Made by a program: the position numbers and the translations under genes
Assembly: GCA_940337035.1 (NCBI GenBank)
Contig: OW679203.1
Coordinates: forward strand, 77,949,061-78,013,060
Direction: 5' to 3'
Origin: Agriotes lineatus
Taxonomy: Eukaryota; Arthropoda; Insecta; Coleoptera; Elateridae
Length of the DNA stretch: 64,000 bases
Notes under the pieces: generated by a model
Seen by the model: only the letters and a program-made list of their open reading frames with translations
Database searches by the model: none
What the model was told of the DNA's origin: nothing
Shown: one piece after another, positions 55,540 through 64,000 of the stretch
Numbering within the stretch: position 1 is the stretch's first letter
How the letters are laid out: the number at the start of each line of letters is the position of its first letter

Positions 55540-58500
55540 GACGTTGAATAATAATTGTCAGTAATCCTCCTCTTCTCAGTGTGTGTTCATTCTTCTTTTT
55601 TGTATAAGTTTTTATAGTGGTTTTCCATCTCCTATGATTTGAAAGACTGTTTTATTTGCAATCAGCTTATTATTAACAGTCGTCTGAAACGACGCAGTTC
55701 GACAGCTTCTATCTTTTTTTTTTGCTAGATGCTCATGTAGTCCGGGCCTCAGATCCATAGAGAAACATACCCATACATCTTTCCTCGGAGAATTTTCTTT
55801 GCCGTTTCTGGCTTGACTCCGCGCATGACAAACCAGAGCTGACGCACTACACGTGTATGAATGAATTAATGAATAAATTAATCAAATCATGTAAAACTCT
55901 TCCAAGTTACGGTATAGGCTTTGATCACCAATTAGAAGAGTGTGGAAACTCCGTGCACCTAAGAGAAATTGCTCATATAATCTTCTTTTCAATAGTCTTA
56001 AATTCTTGGGTGGGTTTGTCTCTATCGTCCGCTTTTCATTTCAATTGACTGTAGGTGTTGCATCCCGTATTTGATAGAATTTGATATATATTGTAGTCGA
56101 ACTCTTCCTCTAGTGTCTTTGCCGTCGCCTTGATGTTCAATAGTCATAGTCAGTAATCCTTCTCTTCTCAGTGTGAGTACAATAAATCCCATTTTTCTTT
56201 CTTCTATGTTTCCATAGTGGTTTTTCCTTTCCTATGATTTGAAGGACTCTTTGGTTAGTGACCCTGTATATCCAGCTAACAGTCGTCTGAAACAACACTG
56301 TTCGAAAGATCTAGGTTTCAGATCCACAGAGAAACACACTCCATACATCTTTTCTCAGAGAATTTTTTTTGCCGTTCCTGGCTTGACAAGCCAGAGCTGG
56401 CGCAATATGCTTAAAAAAATTTACAATACACGTGTATGAATGATAGAATGAATAAATCCATCAAATCTTTGATCACCAAGTAAAGAAAAATGGATTTGTC
56501 CCTATCGTCCGCTTTTCATTTTAGTTGACTGTAATAGTTGCATTCCGCATGTGATAGAACTTGATGTATATTGTAGTCTAACCTTTTCCTCTGGCGTTTT
56601 TACCTTTGATTTGACCTTCGCTAATCATTGTCAGTAATCCCCAGCTTCTCAGTGTGTGTCCAGCGAATTCCATTCTTTTGGTTTGTGTACGTTTTCATAG
56701 TTGTCTCGTATGATTTGGAGAACACTTTTATTACGGACCCCGTCTATCCAGATTTTTTTAAAGATTCTTCTGAAACAACACTGTTCGAAAGCTTTTATCT
56801 TTTTCTTGCTGGATGCTTCCATTGCCCAGGTCTCAGATCCATAGCAAAATACACTCCATACATATGTCCTTAGACATTTTTTTCTGTCACTCCCGGCTTG
56901 ACGATGGACATAAAATGCCAGTGCTGGCATACTATGCTGGAAACGATTTAAAATATACGTGTATGAACGAATAAATGAATCAATCAATCACATCTTGTAA
57001 AACTCTTGTAAGTTTCGGTATAGGATTTGATTACCGATTAGAGGAAAGTGTGGGAATTCCATGTACCTAAGAGAAAATGCTGAAAAAATCGTCTTCCCTA
57101 TAGTCTAATTTTTGGGTTGGTTTGTCACAGCTCTTCAAGTCTCCCTATTGTCCGCTTTTCTTCTTATAGAGCTTGATTGGTGTATATTATAGTATAGCTC
57201 TTTTTCTAGCGTCTTTATCTTCGATTTGACCTTGGATATTCATTGTCAGTAGTCCTCCCCTTTTCAATGTGTGTCCAATGAATTCCATTCTTCTTTTTTG
57301 TATACGTATTCATAGTTGTTTTTCCTCCCCTATGATTTGAAGAACCCTTTGAGAAGTGTCTCCGTATATCCAGCTTATTTTTAACATTCTTTTCTGTCAC
57401 TACTAGCTTGACGCCGGGCATGAAACACCAGCGCTGGCGTGCTATGCTGGAAAAGATTTACAATACACGTGTATGAACGAATAAATTAATAAAGCAATCT
57501 AATCTTGTAACACTATTCCAAGTTTCACTATAGGTTTAGATCATCAATTAGAGGAAAGTGTAGGAATTTCATGCACCTAAGAGAAAATGCTCAAAGAATC
57601 ATCCAACTATAGTGCTCAACCTTTGGGTTGATTTGTCACAGCTCTTCAGGTCTCCGTTTTTCTTCTAATAGAACTTGATTGATGTATATTATAGTATAGC
57701 TCTTCTTCTAGCGTCTTTATCTTCGATTTGACCTTCGATATTCATTGTCAGTAGTCTCTCCTTCTCAATGTGTGTCCAATGAATTCCATTCTTCTTTTTT
57801 GTATACGTATTCATAGTCGTTTTTCCTCCCCTATGATTTGAAGAACCCTTTGAGAATTGTCTCTGTATATCCAGCTTATTTTTAACATTTTTTCTGAAAC
57901 AGCACTCTTCGAAAGCTTCTATCTCTTTCTTGCTGGATGTTTCCATTATCTAGGTTTCATATCCATAGAAATACACTCCATACATATATCCTCAAACATT
58001 TTTTTCTGTCACTCCTAGCTTGGCGCCGGGCATGAAACACCAGCGCTGGCGTACTATGCTGGAAAAGATTTACAATACACGTGTATGAACGAATAAATTA
58101 ATAAAGCAATCTAATCTTGCAACACTATTCCAAGTTTCACTATAGGTTTAGATCACCAATTAGAGGAAAGTGTAGGAATTTCATGCACCTAAGAGAAAAT
58201 GCCCAAAGAATCATCCAACTATAGTGCTCAACCTTTGGGTTGATTTGTCACAGCTCTTCAGGTCTCCGTTTTTCTTCTAATAGAACTTGATTGATGTATA
58301 TTATAGTATAGATCTTCCTCTAGCGTCTTTACCTTCGATTTGACATTGGATAATCTCTCAGTGCGTGTCTAATGAATTCCATTCTTCTTTTGTGTATAAG
58401 TTTTCATAGTTGTTTTGTCTCCCCCGAAGAACTCTTTGATTAGTGTTCCTGTATATCCAGCTTATTTTTAACATCCGTCTGAAACCACGCTCTTTAAAAC

Positions 58501-58990
58501 CTTCTATCTTTTTCATATACGCGTGTATATTATAGTATAGCTCATTCTCTAGCGTATTTATCTTCGATTTGATATTCGATAATCATTGTCTGGAGTCCTC
58601 CCCTACTCAGTGTGGGTCCAATGAATTCCATTCTTTTCTTTTGTATACTTTTTCATAGTTGTTTTTCCTCCCCTATGATTTGAAGAACCCTTTGATTAGT
58701 GTCTCTGTATATCCAGCTTATTTTTAACATCCGTCTGAAACCACAATCTTCAAAACCTTCTATATTTTTCAAATACGCGTGTATGAACGAAAAAATGAAT
58801 AAAGCAATTAAATCTTGTAACACTATTCCAAGTTCCGGCATCGGCTTAGGTCACCAATTAAAGAAAGGTGTGGGAATTCCATGCAACTAAAAAAATTTTG
58901 GAAGAATCGTCTTCTCTATAGTCTTCAACCTTTGGGTAGGTTTGTCACAGCTCTTTAGGTTTCCTTATTGTACGCTTTCCTTCTAATGTA
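55540..58990 (-). repeat. Second tandem array of a LINE C-terminal tail
   Basis: About seven units of 250-640 bp recur, with 'ccaatgaattccattctt'-type blocks near 55,590, 56,190, 56,665, 57,280, 57,785, 58,375 and 58,625. Other shared blocks are 'cctatgatttgaagaac', 'gtatatccagcttattttta', 'cttgacgccgggcatga', 'cacgtgtatgaacgaataaa' and 'tttgggttgatttgtcacag'. The minus strand of the units carries a LINE tail: KKCLRTYVWSVFCYGSETWA, 'IKAFEQCCFRRIFKKIWIDG' and 'NKSVLQIIRDNYENV' (56,649-56,940), with decayed versions in other copies. The 57.2-58.3 kb copies are the most alike, so they are the youngest. Confidence 0.85.
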
Positions 58991-59339
58991 ACTTCGTTGA
59001 TATATCTTGTTATGATGATTAGCTCTACTTTGTATGCCGAATATTTGTTATGTTATAATTAAATTTTAACCAATTTAATTGCCCTATTTATTTATTTTGG
59101 ATATTCAAAATTAGTTTCTGCTAGCCCCAGTAGATACACTTGACTGAAAATCAAAGCGGATTCTTTTTATCTAGATTGCTTATATTCTGAAATTTGATGT
59201 TCCTATTTTAATTATAACAATTCAAAAAATATCTGTCAAATGATATGTGCTCACTTATTTGTGTTTTGAAAATTTTCGGGAATTCTTCAACAAGATTAAA
59301 TGGAAAAACAATTGGAAATTTTATATTGTAACAAAGAGA
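58991..59339. other. Spacer, nothing recognised
   Basis: AT-rich sequence between the LINE-tail array and the tRNA-like SINE. Confidence 0.45.
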
Positions 59340-59640
59340 AGTCAAATAGCGCCGTTGGTAAAGCGTTAGGCTTGCATTAAGCATGTTCTCAGTTCGAACC
59401 TCGCAGTGGGCAGAATTTTTCCACAGTTAGGCACCAAATTAACTGTGCTTTACTCAGAATCACATACTTAACAGATAGAGGAACAATGTCAACGCCAAGT
59501 CATACACGTAACACAATGGTTGTTATGCACGTACGAAAGGCGCGTTCTAACTTTGTAACCCAAAACTGAGCCAGGTTGAGCATTGCACCGCTAGATGCTA
59601 AAGCGTATAAAGCATCAGGCTCTACACTGCAAAGTAAAAT
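59340..59640 (+). mobile_element. tRNA-derived SINE-like element
   Basis: The head at about 59,345-59,412 reads like a tRNA: a box-A-like stretch (GCGCCGTTGGTAAAGCG), an anticodon-loop-like CTTGCAT (TGC, Ala-type), and a box-B-like AGTTCGAACCTC. It cannot fold as a proper tRNA, since the acceptor ends do not pair, and it continues into an unrelated body to about 59,640. That is the make-up of a SINE, which would be transcribed by RNA polymerase III. No clear tail or target duplication was found, so ends are approximate. Confidence 0.55.
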
Positions 59641-60129
59641 GAGGTTATATACATACGTATAGTAACAAATTCAGATAGTTCATCTCTGATGAATTGTACA
59701 TGTAAGGGAGTGAGACAAGGCTGAGCATGAATGAGAGATAATTATTGGAATACAGTAAAGATGGGATTTTCTTGAGGGGTGTCAGGTAGTTACTCTGCTT
59801 GTATATTTCCGAACTCTGTCTTCTCAAAGCTTTAGTATCCTCCATATTTCTCTGCCCTTCAGAATCACAGTTAATTAAGGATGCTAATTGACTTAAAATG
59901 GAATAGTTTGAGATACACAGGATTGTTAGAGTTCCGTGGACTGCTTGAAGAACAAATGCGGCCATCCTCAGCTAAATACGTCCCCTACGAGCATCGCCTA
60001 TTCCAGAATATTCACTTCTTTAAATATATACAACGCAGCGACAACATAGAAAAGTTTGTACTTAATACTAGGAAAACCACAGCGTTGGGGAACATGTGGA
60101 AATTGGTTAAGTCTCTCAGTAAGGGGCTG
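59641..60129. other. Open frame region, not recognised
   Basis: A plus-strand frame of 152 codons starts at 59,881 (MLIDLKWNSLRYTGLL) and runs to 60,339, with a minus-strand frame overlapping it. Neither has a motif I know, and the 3' part overlaps a LINE tail on the other strand. I treat it as non-coding. Confidence 0.35.
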
Positions 60130-60500
60130 ATATCATACAAGATCTCTTCCAAGCCAACCTCAACCGAGCAGTTCATATATAAATATATCAAAGAGGTTTC
60201 TATAGTCTCTTTGGCCATTTACCACAGCTCAATATCTATGCCTCTTTATCATGGCTTCTTTTATACACATATTCCAACTTCTCTTTGTTTTTCTTTTTTT
60301 CCTCCTTTTTGTCGGCTTCCATATCCACACTCTACATAGTAACTTGGCTCCATTCATTCTCACCTTACGTTCGTACCATTTCAATTGTGTAATCTCTATT
60401 TGGTCTGCCAGTGACGTTTCATACTTGCCATTCTTTTTATGTGATCGTACAATGTGTGTACAGCATTTTCTCCAGTAATGATTTAAAACCATATTTCTTC
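60130..60500 (-). pseudogene. LINE C-terminal tail, minus strand
   Basis: The frame 60,492-60,229 reads 'EITQLKWYERKVRMNGAKL' then KRRKKRKTKRSWNMCIKEAM. This matches the terminal 'qLkWyGHv.RM...rrkRGRPkktW...ik.am' block of RTE-like LINEs. Only this terminal part is readable. Confidence 0.65.
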
Positions 60501-63000
60501 CCCATAGGTGGTATGATTCTCTATCGTAGGTTTGAACATGATTTTTTTGTAGAAATATCTACATGAGATACAACTATTCAGTAAAAAATGGCAGTGAACA
60601 ATGCAAAATAGGAATATTGGAAAAGTAGATAATTTTATAGGAAGCTTAAAATGAGAGAAGCATGGAAGATGATAAGATCGCTAAAGAAGATAACACACCT
60701 CTCAGTTGCTCAGCAATAGATGCTAATGGCGGCAGTCGAAGAACGGTGGAGGCGTTACCCTCGGCTAAATAGGCGATTGATTGTAGACAAGTTCTATTAT
60801 ATTGTTTGGAAATATTTACATATATTTAATCTGCACACTTATATCTAGTGAAATAGCATATATTACAAAGAGAGAGAAAGGCAAACTAAGAACTAAAGTT
60901 GAGTAGGGCCACGAGCATAGCTGGAGCAGGAATAGTAGCCGGTGCTACGGTTCGGCTTGGATCTGGTCCTAGGCGGTCCTGAGTCCTGGTTAAGGCGCTG
61001 GCTGGGTTCTGCGGGTAAGTCCTGAAGAGGTAGCTGCTGGATGGTGCTGGAGATGGCTGATGGTTGGATTCCTTGTTTAACCCGCCGAAGCAGAGTGATT
61101 TTCGCTGGCACTCGTTTCTCTATTTAAGGGGCCAAGTTCCTTTGTGATCCAATCTCTCGATGCTTATTGGGCAGTGTAAACGAAGACACATTTCTGGGGG
61201 TGCTGTTTTAGATGGTGGTGGAGCCTCAATGCTAATTAATTAGCGCGTCTAATAAGCGGTTTGATTCTGCTAGGAATGGCTGGCTGACAAATAAACACGC
61301 ATTTTGATATCAAACACGACTGGTTTAGTTTGATATTTCCTGGCGCTTTTTCGGCCCTTGTAGTCCCCAAGGTGAGATAACTTTAAGGCTTTTTCTTAAA
61401 CCGCGCTTCAGCGGTTCATCCGGTTCGGCGTCGGCTGGAGTTTATCGCCTCCCTTGTATTTTTCCGCACATATGGGTACCCCACACTTGATGGTGTAATT
61501 GAACGCTAATTACTCAAATTAACTGAGATATTTATGCATACCTAAATAACCGTTTTTCTCAGCTTTGGTGACCCACGGGCGGTTTTGTCTGCGAGTTTAA
61601 TTTACGACCCCAGCGTTTCCGGAATAGTTCACGAGCTGTGCAGAATTTTATTCACTTAACAGAATGACCATCAGCCGCCCGTTTTCATGTACATGTTTTA
61701 ATTTTTATTCGTGTGCGCTCTTCGCCTGTAGACGTTTGGACATATTTCATGTTTTTATTTGATTGCTTACGCCGTTAAATGTCTAAAAAGTCCACGTATG
61801 ACCTATTGGGCAGCGTGCTAGATTTTTTGCTATTTTTTTCTAAAATTTGTTCGGCATTTCTGATGCATACAAGGACGGTTTTGCTAACATCTGGCCCTTC
61901 CAAGGCGTAAGAGTTATTGCCTGGGCGGGTATTATCGAGCGGGCGAGTTCTTTGTAAAAACTTTGTTTTTGAATTTCCAGGCCAAACTCGTATCAAATAA
62001 TAGACCCAATTGACATAGCTACACTAAATAGAGAAAACTGACGGAACATTATAAAGCGAACATTTCCAACATTGAAACAGGCTAATCTAATGAATTACGA
62101 CATATTTGCCAAATGGTATGATGAAGAAGCATCAATACTAAAATGTATCTTCTGGCTATGAACCTCTGATACCATGCTAATATATAGTCGCATTAATTTA
62201 TCTTTGATTTTATCTAATTCACATTTGCATCTTCGAACACAGTTCTAGGCAGTTCCTTCGCTTTTTGGTAAGTATCTTCTTTTTTAATCTTATAGCTTAA
62301 TTGAAGACTGTCATAAATGCAACAAAAGTCTTGGATTTGAAGACATGACTATACCAATTGACTTTTCGGTTGATAATATAAACAACAGAACAACAGGTAA
62401 TGGACTGCTACAGTAGACCAGCATAATGCGCATGCGCCCGTTAGTTACAGACTGAACTGCGTTCATACACGTTCACTTCAAGCATTCCATTAGTTTTAAA
62501 CTGACAACAAAAGTACAAAATGTTGGATTTGTCATTCCCATTATGTACGAACTGAATGGTTCATACGACATTGGGGACTAAACGGTCGGCCTGACGTATC
62601 TAGCCGGGAGTCACCGTGTGTGGCCACCTTTAATAAGCTCTAAATGGAAAAGCACATTTCCGAGTTATCTCACAGCGCTTTGCGTTAAATAAGTAACAAT
62701 GTTGCAATTGAAAGCCATCGCTTGTTTAATGCTGCCAGCGGTGCAAAACGCGATTATGGATAAACAATCGCAGCTATTACCGTTGTTGGCCCCGCCGTAA
62801 AAATGTTTGCTTCGCTTGCCGCTATTTACTCTGATAACAATAGCATTTCCTAATTATCGTTTCAATTAAAATAGAGGAGCAATGAAGCAATCGTTTCTAC
62901 AATTTATTTTTCAACAGTATGAATCTGAATATATTATTTGATGTACGAGTAGTAACTGAAACACGTGGAGTTTATACACTAAATAAGAATAAATTAGCAA
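60501..63000. other. Intergenic, no gene recognised
   Basis: 60,890-61,130 is GC-richer with short open frames on the minus strand but no known motif. 61,300-62,000 and 62,550-62,830 are also less AT-rich and look unique, as regulatory or conserved non-coding DNA might. GCGCATGCGC at about 62,428 is an NRF-1-like palindrome. I cannot support a transcript. Confidence 0.35.
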
Positions 63001-63070
63001 TGTGATGAATGACAGAAAAATTAATATACTAGTAATTTCAGAAACAAGGGGGAAATGTGCTAATTTGCAG
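63000..63070 (+). pseudogene. Short LINE endonuclease-like fragment
   Basis: The frame starting near 63,002 reads NDRKINILVISETRGK, similar to the 'kiDIlgisEtrw' block around the catalytic Glu of LINE endonucleases. The similarity ends within about 20 residues, so this is at most a scrap. Confidence 0.3.
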
Positions 63071-64000
63071 GAGCAACTTACTAGAGAGAAAGAAAGAGTA
63101 CTTAACTATTGTAATAGACAAAGAATGAAAAAGTACAACACTGAGTTTAGGTACGCTCCAGAGTGCACACAATTTTTAGTATTGGGTGCATTCCAATCAG
63201 TGATTATTATCGATTCAAAGTCAATGCACAATAACAACGACTGCAAATAACCTAACAAGCCCGACGGGTTAAAGCTGCTTTGCAACGCACCGGCGCCGGC
63301 AAGGCAATTGTTTTCTACAGCGCTTCTATAACTCCAAACTATCTTTTTTATATAAATTAGTGGGTAATTTGAAGACTAATCCTAGATTTTTCTGATTTGG
63401 AGTACACCCACCACTAAAAATTGCGTGAACTCTGGACTCCATCTAGACACAGTAAAAGCACAACTACTACCTAGTCATCAGCAAACCAAATATACTAAAA
63501 CATTGGACAAAGATGAAATCAGATCTTAATAAAATGGCACATAGATTTATAAAATACATATTCTACAAAACGATGGTATTATATACCTTTATTGGTCCAT
63601 GAATTTAGAAAACTGTATATCGCAGCACTTTGTCAAACTGCGTTAAAATGAGCTCCAGCAAAGTAGCAGTAGCAGTAGTAGGAATAGCAATGCCTAAAAA
63701 TACGAAGCTTAACTAGCAGATACGTCCATTTTGTAATTGTCATTTGTTGGCACATATTTTCGGTGCCCAGAGCTAATTTATTTTTCCCTGGATTCTGATC
63801 GGCTCACATGCATAAATTTGCAAAAACTGACGACTTACCCGAAATTCCATAACGCCCCTGCTGCCTGGGGTTATAAATCAGAAACATGATACTGGGGGTG
63901 CAAGGCGAACGGCGAATCCTTTCATATAACAGGTGGTCACACACGCCCGACGGCGAACACAAACTCAGCCAATTCCACAACCAGTCATGCAAGCAAAACA
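63071..64000. other. Right end of window, nothing recognised
   Basis: No exon, array or named element. A short CAG-like stretch (gtagcagtagcagtagtag) lies at about 63,664. Confidence 0.45.

Noticed and set aside
59345..59412. Functional tRNA-Ala gene
   Set aside because: Acceptor arms do not pair and the stem positions are poor. The sequence continues into a longer repeat-like body.
60893..61111. 72-codon minus-strand frame in a GC-richer patch
   Set aside because: Low-complexity, no motif and no splice context. Left unannotated.

Overview
This is an AT-rich, repeat-rich stretch of an insect nuclear genome. It has spliced genes with mostly 47-57 nt introns, an insect ionotropic (olfactory/gustatory) receptor, and a mix of jockey-, RTE-like and CR1-like LINEs, a Penelope-like fragment and TA-flanked inverted-repeat elements. 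A beetle is my best guess from the short introns and the TE mix, but the order is not proven by anything I can see.

Layout. 1-6,070: no gene recognised; holds a degenerate ~200 bp tandem array (2,580-6,070). 6,689-26,119 (+): an Ir76b-type ionotropic receptor co-receptor. Exons 2-7 are well supported. Exon 1 is a candidate at 6,689-6,782 that joins in phase. Two very large introns hold most of the repeats: intron 1 carries a ~4.4 kb tandem array whose core alternates two ~210 bp monomer types; intron 3 carries a 387 bp TIR element, a full-length and apparently intact jockey-clade LINE (16,665-21,022) with an 11 bp target site duplication, and two decayed LINEs. 26,800-29,670: a Penelope-like GIY-YIG fragment followed by a LINE whose 3' coding tail has been tandemly multiplied about ten times. 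30,500-34,873 (+): a complete ten-exon Cfap61 gene (sperm/ciliary radial spoke factor); all exon phases close to a 1,298-residue protein.

34,940-53,160 is gene-poor: decayed LINEs on both strands, one split by a fossil DNA transposon, plus a long hairpin, a fold-back element and a possible minus-strand exon at 44,669-44,858. At 53,170-53,283 (-) lies what looks like the first coding exon of a TBC1D1/TBC1D4 (pollux-like) Rab-GAP, next to a GC/CpG-richer promoter-like tract. No further exon of that gene was recognised, so the gene may run leftward with Cfap61 and Ir76b inside its first intron. 53,782-60,500 holds a CR1-like LINE, a second tandemly multiplied LINE tail (55,540-58,990), a tRNA-like SINE and another LINE tail. 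60,500-64,000 has no recognised gene.

The genes do not form a pathway: one is a sensory-neuron channel subunit, one is axonemal, one is a vesicle-traffic regulator. I found no clearly new biological system. The most unusual things are two independent tandem expansions of LINE 3' coding ends, a dimeric satellite-like array inside a receptor intron, and the possibility that the whole left part of the window is intronic to the Rab-GAP gene. All boundaries were read by eye; no alignment or search was run.
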